Shown: positions 22,799 to 31,064, counted from the first letter of the stretch. The stretch is DNA of 41,221 nt from Microvirga arabica (GCF_016811235.1 NZ_JAFBID010000058.1:1-41221), one strand, 5' to 3'. The notes: a model not told the origin generated them from the letters alone. Program-made: numbers and translations.

Positions 22799-22866
22799 CA
22801 TACGTGGCGTATGCCAATTAACTAGTGGCATACGCCACGTATGTCAATTGACATGCGCACCGTATG
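22799..22866. promoter_or_regulatory. Array of three palindromic TetR-type operators
   Basis: Three 15-base palindromes of the form catacg-nnn-cgtatg lie between the divergent genes: 22799-22813 (centre tgg), 22829-22843 (centre cca) and an imperfect one at 22852-22866 (catgcg-cac-cgtatg). The first two are also reverse complements of each other and form an 18-bp inverted repeat with a 9-base spacer (22799-22816 and 22826-22843). They cover the whole promoter region for both genes, so one repressor should control efflux and its own synthesis. Centre spacings are 30 and 23 bases. Confidence 0.85.
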
Positions 22867-22881
22867 TGAGTAAATGGAGGA

Positions 22882-23487
22882 ATGGTTCGCAGATCGCGTC
22901 ACGACATGATCCTGGAAACCCGCGCCAAGCTCATGGCCGCGGGACGCAAGGCCTTTGCTGAATTGGGGTACGCGGATGCGTCAATGGACGACTTCACCGC
23001 CGAGGCAGGACTCACGCGCGGGGCTCTCTACCATCACTTCGGTGACAAGAAGGGCCTATTCCAGGCCGTAGTCTCTCAGATCGATACAGAGATGGCCGAA
23101 CGCCTCAGGCAGCGTGCCGCTCGGGCTCCCAGCCGCTGGGAAGGCTTCGTCGAAGAAGGCATTGGCTACATCGAGATGGCGCTTGAGCCCGAGATCCAGC
23201 GCATTGTTTTACGTGACGGCCCAGCGGTGCTTGGAGATCCCTCATCATGGCCTAGCGCCGATGGCTGCATTGCAGCGATGAAGGCAAGCCTGGAGGCACT
23301 GCAGGCAGAAGGGGTGGTCGGCGGCATCGATGCTGAGGCGACGGCACGGATGATCACTGGAGCTTCGTGCTATGCTGCTCAGTGGATCGCCAATTCTAAT
23401 GACCCACTTGGAGCCTCACGCAGGGCCACCGCGGCCTATCGCCGTCTTCTCGAAGGATTGCTCCAGCCTGCATACACGATGGTGTGA
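22882..23487 (+). CDS. TetR-family transcriptional repressor
   Basis: A 201-residue regulator. The N-terminal HTH is canonical: FAELGYADASMDDFTAEAGL followed by TRGALYHHFGDKKGLFQAV (about residues 27-65). The C-terminal ligand domain is helical and resembles the TetR_C group seen with MFS efflux pumps; it ends RRLLEGLLQPAYTMV. The ATG at 22882 has GGAGGA immediately before it, a close spacing; an ATG at residue 9 (22906) is a weaker alternative. It is divergent from the MFS gene and sits 15 bases after the last of three operators, so autoregulation is very likely. Confidence 0.9.
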   Translation: MVRRSRHDMILETRAKLMAAGRKAFAELGYADASMDDFTAEAGLTRGALYHHFGDKKGLFQAVVSQIDTEMAERLRQRAARAPSRWEGFVEEGIGYIEMALEPEIQRIVLRDGPAVLGDPSSWPSADGCIAAMKASLEALQAEGVVGGIDAEATARMITGASCYAAQWIANSNDPLGASRRATAAYRRLLEGLLQPAYTMV

Positions 23488-23611
23488 CGAATTCCGTAGC
23501 GTGCTCATTCCCCTACCTGGCGCGAGAACATGCCTGCGAATGCAAGGACTAGGCACCGTCAAGGACGATGTTTCGCGCCTGATTATGGAGGATGTGACCT
23601 GAAGATCTGCC

Positions 23612-24446
23612 GGTGATGTCACATTAACCCGACGGCATCGTCAACTTAACGGGTTGGGACGGGTCCGCGCATCCGAGATGGTCAGATCAGAAGCCAGCGG
23701 CCACGCCAGTCACCTCAGCCCAGACCTGAAAAGCCCTAGTCCGAGCTTGGCGATCATCTGCAGCCTTGGTGTTTGCAGGACGGCGGAAGAGGTTTGCCAC
23801 CTGATCCTAGATTGAGCGGAAGCGCTGCGCCTGTCCGGCTGATTTGTAGCGTTTCATGATCCGCTCACGTCATCGAGTCGGCTGATGAGACTTCTCCGCT
23901 CGATTGTTTAGGCCTTTGTGCTGCCGATGCTCGACGCCAGGCATCACAGTTCTCTTGGCAACGGCGTAACTGGGCAATTTTTCGGTGATCATCACGCGCG
24001 GGGCGACGCCTTGTTTCTTGAGCAGCTTGCGCAGCAAACGCTTGGCTGCTTTGGTATTGCGGTGGCTCTGGACCAGGATGTCGAGCACGGCCCCGTGCTG
24101 ATCCACAACTCGCCAGAGCCAATGCTTCCGGCCGGCGATGCTGATCACGACCTGATCAAGATGCCACTCGTCTCCGGTTGCCGGAAGACGCCTGCGGATC
24201 TGGTTGGCAAAGCTCTGGCCGAACCTGAGCGCCCACTGCCGGATCGTCTCATGGCTGACCTCAATGCCGCGGGCGGCCAGCATCTCCTCGACCATGCGCA
24301 GGCTGAGTGGAAACCGAAAGTATAACTACACGGCATGGCTGATCACTTCAGCCGGAAAGCAGTGAAGGGCATAGCGAGGATGACGGGCCTTCTTCATCCC
24401 TCACATATGCCTCGATCCGGTCACCCCCGGGTTAACTTGATGTCGT
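23612..24446 (-). mobile_element. Decayed IS6-family element
   Basis: Its end at 23612-23631 reads ggtgatgtcacattaacccg, close to the end of the intact IS6 element at 17403 (ggtgatgtcacggtaac), so the two belong to one subgroup. At the other side cgggttaacttgatgtcg (about 24428-24445) is a degenerate inverted partner and runs straight into the IS110-type element. The transposase inside carries three stops. Confidence 0.65.
23687..24397 (-). pseudogene. IS6-family transposase with three in-frame stops
   Basis: From the ATG at 24397 one frame reads MKKARHPRYALHCFPAEVIS, then HAV-stop-LYFRFPLSLRMVEEML (TGG to TAG). It continues with the intact core EWHLDQVVISIAGRKHWLWR, VMITEKLPSYAVAKR and NNRAEKSHQPTR. 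A TGA at 23870-23872 and a TAG nearer the end (after QRFRSI) interrupt the tail, which goes on as DQVANLFRRPANTKAADDR to VWAEVTGVAAGF and stops at 23687. The second catalytic position reads TEK rather than the TDK of the intact copy. No frameshifts were seen, so decay is by point mutation only. Confidence 0.85.
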
Positions 24447-24457
24447 GGATGGCGCCC
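24446..24457. repeat. Left subterminal inverted repeat of the IS1111-type element
   Basis: tggatggcgccc is perfectly complementary to 25836-25847. It lies 61 bases before the transposase start. Confidence 0.8.
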
Positions 24458-24517
24458 TCCACCAGCGTCAGACGTGCCAGAATGGGCATGTTGGAGAACC
24501 GAAGAGAGCCACTCATC

Positions 24518-25597
24518 ATGCCTGAGATTGTCACGATCGGCCTTGATATCGCGAAGAATGTCTTCCAGGTGCATGCGGTGGACAGGAGTGGACGGATCGT
24601 CCTGCGCAAAGCGCTGCGTCGCAGCCAGATCCAGAGCTTCTTCAGCGCCCTTCCGCCTTGCCTGATCGAGATGGAGGCGTGCGCGACGGCTCATCACTGG
24701 GCCCGCACACTCATGGCCTTCGGGCACGCGGTCCGCTTGATCCCGCCCGCCTATGTCAAACCCTATCTGCGCCGACAGAAGAACGATGCCGCGGACGCGG
24801 CTGCGATCTGCGAGGCCGTTACACGGCCGTCGATGCGCTTTGTCCCGGTCAAGAGCCCACAACAGCAGAGCACCCTCATGCTGCATGGAGCCCGCGATCT
24901 CCTGACCGGGCAGCGGACCGCCCTGATCAATGCCCTGCGCGGTCACTGCGCCGAGCTGGGCATCGTGGTGGCGCAGGGCGCTCGCAACACGCGCCAACTG
25001 ATTGCCCTTATCCATGATGACACCAGTCCCGATCTCCCCGTCACCGCTCGGATCGCACTCCAGCCTCTGGCAGCGATGCTGATCGGGATCGAGGCGCAGA
25101 TTGCCAAGCTCGACAAGGCCATTCTGGCAGCTCATCGCAGCAATCCGGTGAGCCTCAGGCTTGCCACTATCCCCGGGATTGGCCCGATTGTCGCCTCCTG
25201 TCTCTCGGCCAGTGTTCCAGACGCCGGCCTGTTCCAAGGAAGTCGGGAGTTTGCCGCCTATCTCGGCCTCGTGCCCCGGCAACACTCAACCGGCGGCAAG
25301 GCGCGGTTGGGCTCCATCTCCAAGATGGGCAACCGGCACCTGCGCAAGCTGCTGGTCGTTGGAGCACACGCGGCGCTCTACAGCATGAAGTCGGGCAAGA
25401 CCCGGACGGCCCTGGCGGAAGGGACCCGGAGCCTCCTGGCCAAGAAATCGTTCAAGGTGGTTGCCGTGGCCCTGGCCAACAAGATGGCGCGGATCGCCTG
25501 GGCAGTGATAGCCAGGAGCACGGCTTACGAGCCCGGGAGCACGGGAGCGGCCGGCCGGCGGCCTCATAGACGGAGAGCTCAGACTATTCGCCCTTAG
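24518..25597 (+). CDS. IS110/IS1111-family DEDD transposase
   Basis: A 359-residue recombinase that is complete. The N-terminal RuvC-like DEDD domain shows VTIGLDIAKNVFQVHAVD (Asp), CLIEMEACATAHHWAR (Glu) and RRQKNDAADAAAICEAV (Asp pair). The C-terminal Tnp20 domain shows ATIPGIGPIVASCL, SREFAAYLGLVPRQHSTGGK and SISKMGNRHLRKLLV with the conserved Ser. The ATG at 24518 (MPEIVTIGL) is the family start, with AGAGAG upstream; the frame is open about 60 codons before it into the decayed IS6 end. Proteins of this family act with a structured bridge RNA made from the element's non-coding end. Confidence 0.9.
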   Translation: MPEIVTIGLDIAKNVFQVHAVDRSGRIVLRKALRRSQIQSFFSALPPCLIEMEACATAHHWARTLMAFGHAVRLIPPAYVKPYLRRQKNDAADAAAICEAVTRPSMRFVPVKSPQQQSTLMLHGARDLLTGQRTALINALRGHCAELGIVVAQGARNTRQLIALIHDDTSPDLPVTARIALQPLAAMLIGIEAQIAKLDKAILAAHRSNPVSLRLATIPGIGPIVASCLSASVPDAGLFQGSREFAAYLGLVPRQHSTGGKARLGSISKMGNRHLRKLLVVGAHAALYSMKSGKTRTALAEGTRSLLAKKSFKVVAVALANKMARIAWAVIARSTAYEPGSTGAAGRRPHRRRAQTIRP

Positions 25598-25835
25598 GGC
25601 AACCCAGTTGGCACGGTGACGATGAGATGATGTGAAGCCAAAGCGGACATGGACCGCCGGAACTGGACAACCCGTGGCATCGTCTTGCGACAGTCAAGCG
25701 CGATAACTTGAGAGGGACCAGCTCCAGGGTAAAACATCAGGGCCAGCGGTTATGACATACCGCGTTCAAAGGCCGGAGACATGACTGCACCCGCCCCGCT
25801 AGGCCGAAACGTCAACAACAATCACATTGCCAAAC
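25598..25835 (+). ncRNA. Candidate bridge-RNA region of the IS1111-type element
   Basis: About 240 bases between the transposase stop and the right subterminal repeat contain no gene. In IS110-family elements of the IS1111 type the non-coding side that templates the bridge RNA lies downstream of the transposase, so this is the place to expect it. I have not derived the secondary structure or the target- and donor-binding loops; the call rests on position and on family knowledge. The rest of the 367-base gap up to 25964 belongs to the element end and the adjoining LysR 3' side. Confidence 0.45.
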
Positions 25836-25964
25836 GGGCGCCATCCAGACATGACGGTGCTCTCCAGCCAACGGCGAGATCGTTCAGTGCCGCACGCTTG
25901 GCGGTCGCCTCCTGGATCTTGTTTTCACCGCAGGAGCGGCTCAAGGCGAGCGATCAGAGCTCGT

Positions 25965-26858
25965 CTAAAGATCTGCCTCCGCGAATATCCCGCCGATCCA
26001 GTCGAGAAACACACGCAATCTCGGGGTCGTATGGCGGTTTTGCGGATAAAGGGCAGATAGCGGCGTCGGTGTCGGTGGACAGTCCGACAACACCTCCACC
26101 AGGCTCCCGTTGTCCAGATCTTGTTTCAGACGGTATCGCGGCGCTTGGATCAGGCCGAACCCCATTCGGGCGAGCTCGGCCATCGTGTCGGAATTGTTGA
26201 CCGTAATCCTGCACGGCAGGCTGATGTACCGGACCCTGCTGTCAGCCATGAATTCCAATGGCATGACTTGCCCGGTCCGAGACGACACGAACCCGACAGT
26301 CGTGTGCCTATCAAGATCGTTTAGCGATCGAGGGATGCCGTGTCGTTCCAAATAGGCCGGGCTGGCGCACGTGATCTCTCTGATCGTGCCAAGGCGGCGC
26401 ATGATCAGGCCACTGTCATCCGCCTCCCCCGCGCGGATCACGCAGTCCACACCCTCGCGAACGAGATCGACCAATCTGTCACCCTGCCCGAGTTGTAAAT
26501 CGAGCATGGGATAGCGGTCGAGGAACTCCTGCAGTCGCGGCAGAAGGAAGGTCCGTGTCAGCAGGCCATGAGCATCGACCCGCAGCAGCCCCCGGGGCTG
26601 GGCATCGCGAAACACATTCTCGGCTTCGTCAACCTCCGCCAGGATCGCAAGGCATCTCTCATAGAACGCCTTGCCGTCCAGGGTCGGCGTCACGTGGCGT
26701 GTGGTTCGCTCAAGAAGCCGTACGCCGAGATCCTTCTCGAGCTGTTTGATCCCCTCGGTCGCTGTCGAGCGGGCAAGCGTCAGGTCGGCGGCGGCCGCCG
26801 CGAAGCTGCGGCGTTCCACCACGCGAACGAAGAGCTGCATGCGGTCAAGGCGATCCAT
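25965..26858 (-). CDS. LysR-family transcriptional regulator
   Basis: A 297-residue regulator of the CrgA/YafC-like LysR group. MDRLDRMQLFVRVVERRSFA is the typical first helix and AAADLTLARSTATEGIKQLE the HTH. The effector domain contains GVDCVIRAGEADDSGLIMRR and DSRVRYISLPCRITVNNSDT. I start at the ATG at 26858; an ATG at 26873 would add MLNNR. It is divergent from a short-chain dehydrogenase gene, with a LysR-type binding motif between, which is the usual layout for a regulator and its oxidoreductase target. It sits just beyond the IS1111-type element and is intact. Confidence 0.88.
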   Translation of the reverse strand: MDRLDRMQLFVRVVERRSFAAAAADLTLARSTATEGIKQLEKDLGVRLLERTTRHVTPTLDGKAFYERCLAILAEVDEAENVFRDAQPRGLLRVDAHGLLTRTFLLPRLQEFLDRYPMLDLQLGQGDRLVDLVREGVDCVIRAGEADDSGLIMRRLGTIREITCASPAYLERHGIPRSLNDLDRHTTVGFVSSRTGQVMPLEFMADSRVRYISLPCRITVNNSDTMAELARMGFGLIQAPRYRLKQDLDNGSLVEVLSDCPPTPTPLSALYPQNRHTTPRLRVFLDWIGGIFAEADL

Positions 26859-26889
26859 GCGATTGTTCAGCATGGCCGAACTGTGATGT

Positions 26890-26906
26890 CAATTCTTCAG
26901 TAATTG
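26890..26906. promoter_or_regulatory. LysR-type binding motif in the divergent promoter
   Basis: caatt-cttcagt-aattg is an inverted repeat of 5-bp arms with a 7-base spacer, containing a T-N11-A core. It lies midway in the 101-base gap between the divergent LysR and SDR genes, as expected for a LysR activator site. Confidence 0.5.
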
Positions 26907-26959
26907 TTTAGGACAGACCATGGGTCTACATCCACCCCATCCAGAGGTAGGAGCATGTC

Positions 26960-27700
26960 ATGACCACCCAGGCCCAGCGGGTCGCCATCATCACAGGAGC
27001 CTCAAGGGGCATCGGAGCGGCCATCGCTCGACAGCTGGCTCGTGACGGCATAGCCATCATCGTCAATTACGCAACGAACCCAGAGGCTGCGGACCAGGTC
27101 GTATCGGCCATTTCCGCCGAGGGAGGCACGGCCTTGGCCGTCCAGGCCGATATCGGCAGCCCGAAGGGAATGACTAACCTATTCGATGCGGCAGAAGGCG
27201 CCTTTGGCGGCGTCGACATCCTCGTCAACAACGCGGCCGTGATGACGCTCTCGCCCCTCATCGAGGTCGACGATGAGGGCTTCCAGGTGCAGGTCGACAC
27301 CAATCTCGGTGGCGTCTTCCGCGGCCTGCGGGAGGCGGGACGACGTCTAAGGGATGGTGGGCGTATCGTCAGCTTCTCGTCGAGCGTCGTCGGGCTTTAC
27401 CAGCCGACTTATGGTGTCTACGCGGCCACGAAGGCTGCCGTCGAGGCGCTAACCCACGTCTTTGCCAAGGAGCTTGGGCCGCGCAGGATCACGGTCAATG
27501 CGGTCGCTCCTGGCCCAGTGGAAACCGACCTGTTCCTGACAGGCAAGTCGGACGAGCAGGTGAAGGCCATTGTCGGGATGAATCCCATGCGGCGGCTTGG
27601 TCAGCCGGAGGACATCGCGTCCGTCGTGGCCTTCCTGGTGAGCCCCGAGGGCGGCTGGATCAACGGGCAGACGGTACGTGCCAATGGCGGCGTGATCTGA
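26960..27700 (+). CDS. Short-chain dehydrogenase/reductase (SDR)
   Basis: A 246-residue classical SDR. The cofactor motif TGASRGIG is at residues 12-19, NNA at 90-92, the catalytic Ser in SFSSSVVG near 140, and YAATK with Tyr154 and Lys158. AVAPGPVETDLFL and GWINGQTVRANGGVI are normal for the FabG-like group. NADP(H) preference is suggested by the Arg in TGASRGIG and by NYATN after the second strand; this is inference. The substrate is unknown. GGTAGGAG lies before the ATG. It is the first gene of a run with a tautomerase, an MDR oxidoreductase and a flavoprotein, perhaps one detoxification or catabolic unit. Confidence 0.9.
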   Translation: MTTQAQRVAIITGASRGIGAAIARQLARDGIAIIVNYATNPEAADQVVSAISAEGGTALAVQADIGSPKGMTNLFDAAEGAFGGVDILVNNAAVMTLSPLIEVDDEGFQVQVDTNLGGVFRGLREAGRRLRDGGRIVSFSSSVVGLYQPTYGVYAATKAAVEALTHVFAKELGPRRITVNAVAPGPVETDLFLTGKSDEQVKAIVGMNPMRRLGQPEDIASVVAFLVSPEGGWINGQTVRANGGVI

Positions 27701-27809
27701 CGAGGCGCCATGAAGAGGACACTGTGACCTGAAGCTCCTTTACCTTCTAGGAGTTCACTGGCTGGACCTCTTCTGCATCAACACAACTCAACCATGAAAG
27801 GACAACGCA

Positions 27810-28025
27810 ATGCCGTTTGTGAACATCAAGACCCCTGAAGGCGCCCTGAGCAGGACCCAGAAAGAGGAGATCGTGCATCGGACGACGGATATGCTGGTCG
27901 AGTATTTCTCTGAGGCGGCACGGCCTCACACGATGGTGCTCATTGAAGAAGTGAAGGATGGAGGCTATGGGCGCGCTGATGAGATCTTCATAATCCCGCA
28001 GGACTATCGAGCCAACGAAGAGTGA
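27810..28025 (+). CDS. 4-oxalocrotonate-tautomerase-family protein
   Basis: A 71-residue tautomerase. After removal of Met the N-terminal Pro (MPFVNIKTPEGALSRTQKEE) would be the catalytic base, the defining residue of this superfamily. The second half HTMVLIEEVKDGGYGRADE matches the usual strand and loop. Such enzymes interconvert enol and keto forms of oxo acids or isothiocyanate-like compounds and work as small oligomers. A ribosome site ATGAAAGGACAACGC precedes the start. It lies 109 bases after the SDR gene and about 200 bases before the MDR gene, all in one direction. Confidence 0.85.
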   Translation: MPFVNIKTPEGALSRTQKEEIVHRTTDMLVEYFSEAARPHTMVLIEEVKDGGYGRADEIFIIPQDYRANEE

Positions 28026-28228
28026 TGACTGAGCACTACGTCAGCCCACGTGGTCGAGGCACGTGCGCTTTGTCTGCTGCGGGTCAAAGGGTAACGAACA
28101 GCAGATGGAATGAAGGTCTGCTCGCCGCCTCATGAGCAGACCGAAGCGTTTCTTCAGCCTCGTGCCAAATCTTGCCCTCAGGACCACCCAACCTAATTGA
28201 AGAACCTATTTCGACGAAGGGATTGCTC

Positions 28229-29200
28229 ATGCACAGCATTGTATTCGAAAGGTTCGGCGCTCCGGCCGAGGTGTTGACCCTTGTCGAGCGTGAGCGGCCT
28301 GCGCCCGGGCCGGGGCAGGCGCTGCTCCGGATGATCCTGTCCCCTATCCACAATCATGACCTGATGACCGTGGCTGGCACCTATGGCATCAAGCCCCCGC
28401 TGCCGGCGATCGGCGGTACGGAGGCGCTCGGCGTGGTGGAAAAACTCGGCGCCGGGGTCGAGAACCTCCAAGTCGGGCAGCGCGTGATCGGCGGCGCCCA
28501 GCAGACCTGGGCCGACTATTACTTGGTCGATGCAAGGTACGCACGCCCCGTGCCCGATGGCATTGATGATGAGACAGCTTGTCAGCTCATCGCCATGCCA
28601 CTCAGCGCCAAGATGGTGCTGGCCGACCTTGGCCTTCAGCGCGGCGACTGGCTCGTGCAGAACAGTGCCAATGGCGCGGTCGGACGCCTTCTGTCGCGCT
28701 TTGGCGCGGAAAAGGACGTCAACGTGCTCAGCCTTGTTCGGCGCGACGCGGCGGTCGCCGAACTTGCCGCCGCCGGCATCACTAACGTGGTGTCAACCGA
28801 GCAGCCCGGCTGGGAAGCGCGCGCTCGCGATCTTGTCGGTGATGGATCGATCCGCGCCGGGCTCGACTCCGTGGGCGGGGACGGCCCCGCGCAACTTGCT
28901 CGCCTAGTGGCTGACGGCGGCGAGATCGTCATCTTTGGCGCCCTGAGCGGCCAACCAATCCGCATCGAGCCGTCTGTCGCGATCTTCCAACAGATCACCA
29001 TTCGGGGTTTCTGGGGTGCCAAGCCGCGCCTTGCACCCGACATGATCGGCCGTCTGCTCGAGGAAGTCGTCGCCGAGGCTGCCAGTGGCAAGCTTACGCT
29101 TTCGGTCGACGCCGCCCTCCCGCTTGATCGGATCGCCGACGCCGTGCGCGCCAGCACTGAACCCGGTCGCAAGGGCAAGGTTGTCCTACGCAAGCGGTGA
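28229..29200 (+). CDS. Zinc-free medium-chain (MDR) NADPH:quinone/enoyl reductase
   Basis: A 323-residue oxidoreductase of the MDR superfamily, closest in style to enoyl-reductase/quinone-oxidoreductase (MECR/QOR) members. The N-terminal GroES-like domain has MHSIVFERFGAPAEVLTLVE and GGTEALGVVEKLGAGVENLQ, and the Cys/His ligands of catalytic zinc are absent. The nucleotide-binding region is QNSANGAVGRLLSRFG, an AxGxVG-like variant. VADGGEIVIFGALSGQPI and ITIRGFWGAKPRLAPDM follow. I chose the ATG at 28229 with GAAGGGATTGCTC before it. The stop overlaps the next gene's possible GTG start by three bases, implying coupling. Confidence 0.87.
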   Translation: MHSIVFERFGAPAEVLTLVERERPAPGPGQALLRMILSPIHNHDLMTVAGTYGIKPPLPAIGGTEALGVVEKLGAGVENLQVGQRVIGGAQQTWADYYLVDARYARPVPDGIDDETACQLIAMPLSAKMVLADLGLQRGDWLVQNSANGAVGRLLSRFGAEKDVNVLSLVRRDAAVAELAAAGITNVVSTEQPGWEARARDLVGDGSIRAGLDSVGGDGPAQLARLVADGGEIVIFGALSGQPIRIEPSVAIFQQITIRGFWGAKPRLAPDMIGRLLEEVVAEAASGKLTLSVDAALPLDRIADAVRASTEPGRKGKVVLRKR

Positions 29201-30366
29201 TCAGGCTTGCAGAAGCAACCAGGAGCCGAGCCTGCGTGCCGATGGACAGCCCCTCAACACTTTCTTCGCCACCAAATGCCACCGCCCCGGGCATCGCGCT
29301 CAAGGGCCAGATCGTTGTCATCGGTGCCGGTCAGGCTGGGCTCTCGGCGGCCTACCATCTCAAGAGGCTGGGATTGGCGCCGCACAAGGGTTTCGTGGTG
29401 CTCGACCAGTCTCCAGGACCGGGGGGCGCCTGGCAGGACCGCTGGCCCTCGCTGACCTTGAGCACGGTCAACCGCATCCACGACCTGCCGGGGATGCCCT
29501 TTTCCGAGGTGATCGGCACAGGCAGCCCTGAGGTGCGGGCGAGCGTCGCCGTCCCAGAGTACTTCGCGGCCTACGAGAAGCGGTTCGAACTGCCGGTCTA
29601 TCGCCCGGTGACGGTGAAGGTCGTCTGCGACAGGCACGATCACTTCAGGGTCGAGACGGATCGGATCCAGGTCTCCGCACGCGGGCTCATCAACGCCACG
29701 GGAACCTGGGACAGCCCCTACGTTCCCGACATACCCGGAGCCGGGCGGTTCAAGGGCAGGCAACTGCACACGAAGGATTACCGCACCGCCCAGGAATTCT
29801 CGGGCCGGCATGTCATCGTCGTGGGAGCTGGCATCTCGGCGATCCAGTTGCTCGATGAGGTGTCTCGCGTTACCACGACTACCTGGGTGACCCGGAGGGA
29901 GCCCGAATTCCGGGATGGTCCGTTCGACGAGAAGGTCGGGCGCGTTGCCGTGGCGATTGTGGAGGACCGGGTGCGCCGTGGCTTGCCGCCTGCGTCCGTT
30001 GTCTCGGTGACCGGGATCCCCGTCACTCCCGCCGTTACGGCGATGCGGGCACGCGGGGTGCTGACCCGGCGCCCCATGTTCAGCGAGATCACGGAGGACG
30101 GGGTTCTCTGGTCAGATGGGACCGCGCTCCGCGCCGACGTGATCCTCTGGTGCACCGGCTTTCGCAGCTCCCTCGATCACCTGGCACCACTCATGCTGCG
30201 CGAGCCTGGAGGAGGCATCGTCATGACTGGACGGTTGGCGACGCAGGTCGCGAAGGACCCGAGGGTGCATCTGGTGGGGTACGGTCCGTCCGCCTCCACC
30301 ATCGGGGCCAACCGGGCCGGCCGGGCCGCTGCGGAGGAACTCATGGCGTTCCTTGAACTCGGGTAA
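29197..30366 (+). CDS. FMO/CzcO-like FAD-dependent oxidoreductase
   Basis: A 389-residue (or 374 from the ATG at 29242) flavoprotein monooxygenase-like enzyme. The FAD motif VIGAGQAGLS is at residues 42-50 and the NAD(P) motif VVGAGISAIQ lies near 210. The fingerprint FKGRQLHTKDY between them matches the FxGxxxHxxxY of flavin-containing and Baeyer-Villiger monooxygenases. LWCTGFRSSLDHLAPL is the usual C-terminal ATG-like motif. GTG at 29197 overlaps the upstream stop (GTGA), which suggests coupled translation; the first 15 residues it adds look non-conserved, so the ATG at 29242 may be the true start. Substrate unknown; last gene of the redox cluster. Confidence 0.85.
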   Translation: MIRLAEATRSRACVPMDSPSTLSSPPNATAPGIALKGQIVVIGAGQAGLSAAYHLKRLGLAPHKGFVVLDQSPGPGGAWQDRWPSLTLSTVNRIHDLPGMPFSEVIGTGSPEVRASVAVPEYFAAYEKRFELPVYRPVTVKVVCDRHDHFRVETDRIQVSARGLINATGTWDSPYVPDIPGAGRFKGRQLHTKDYRTAQEFSGRHVIVVGAGISAIQLLDEVSRVTTTTWVTRREPEFRDGPFDEKVGRVAVAIVEDRVRRGLPPASVVSVTGIPVTPAVTAMRARGVLTRRPMFSEITEDGVLWSDGTALRADVILWCTGFRSSLDHLAPLMLREPGGGIVMTGRLATQVAKDPRVHLVGYGPSASTIGANRAGRAAAEELMAFLELG

Positions 30367-30575
30367 GGGTGGACCATCAGGAATCCGCCCGCCCTGCGAG
30401 GCCGTCAGCCATTTCGCGCACGCGGGAAGGTCTGAATTGGGTCAGACATTCGCATTCAGGCCCTCACTGAACGTCAGCTCTCGAGCGCCGAAGCAGACAA
30501 AGCGCCTACGTCTCAGGAGTGCCATAAGCAGTCGTTCCCTCACGCCCATCTGTTGGCAGCAATTGGACCGTTCAG

Positions 30576-31064
30576 TCACTCCGGCAGAGGAACCGTCAAA
30601 CCGACCTTGACGCGGTCCATGGCGACGAAGGTGCGGAACCGCTTCACGTTGTTGTTGCCGAAGAACAGGCGCCGCGTCAGAGCCTCATAGGCTGCCATCG
30701 TCGGCACTATGACCACCAGCACGAAGTCCGCCTCTCCGGTGACATAGTAGCACTGCTGCACCTCCGGAACCGAGGCGAACTCCCGCTTGGCGGCATCGAC
30801 TAGCTCTGCCGTCTCGCTGATCACCTCGACCTCGACGAAGATGGTGATGGCCTGCCCCACCTGGGCCGGGTCCACGATTGCGACATTGGTCTGGATGACC
30901 CCGGCCTCCTCCATCCGCCGGATGCGGCGCTGCACGGCAGGAGCAGACAGACTGACGGTCTCACCGATCACCCGCTGCGGGGTTGTATTGTCCCGCTGGA
31001 GGGTATTCAGGATCGCGAGATCGAAGCTGTCGAGGGTGATCGACGACGAAGGCTTGGGCACCAT
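30576..31064 (-). CDS. Lrp/AsnC-family transcriptional regulator
   Basis: A 162-residue regulator with an N-terminal winged HTH (DSFDLAILNTLQRDNTTPQR, then SAPAVQRRIRRMEEAGVIQ) and a C-terminal RAM ligand-binding domain (ITIFVEVEVISETAELVDAA, then YYVTGEADFVLVVIVP). The family senses amino acids and binds as octamers. The ATG at 31064 (MVPKPSSS) is favoured over the longer open frame, which would cross the divergent promoter. It is divergent from the diaminopropionate ammonia-lyase operon with 97 bases between, and most likely controls it in response to an amino acid. Confidence 0.9.
   Translation of the reverse strand: MVPKPSSSITLDSFDLAILNTLQRDNTTPQRVIGETVSLSAPAVQRRIRRMEEAGVIQTNVAIVDPAQVGQAITIFVEVEVISETAELVDAAKREFASVPEVQQCYYVTGEADFVLVVIVPTMAAYEALTRRLFFGNNNVKRFRTFVAMDRVKVGLTVPLPE

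Larger units (their letters stand above)
24440..25853 (+). mobile_element. IS110-family element of the IS1111 type with subterminal repeats
   Basis: tggatggcgccc at 24446-24457 and its exact complement gggcgccatcca at 25836-25847 flank one DEDD transposase gene and a long non-coding 3' region. An additional atgtc lies just outside both repeats (with one extra base on the left), so the symmetry extends to about 17 bases. Subterminal inverted repeats a few bases inside the ends are the hallmark of the IS1111 subgroup. IS110-type elements transpose through a circular intermediate without target duplication, and none is seen. Exact outer ends are uncertain by several bases. Confidence 0.75.
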
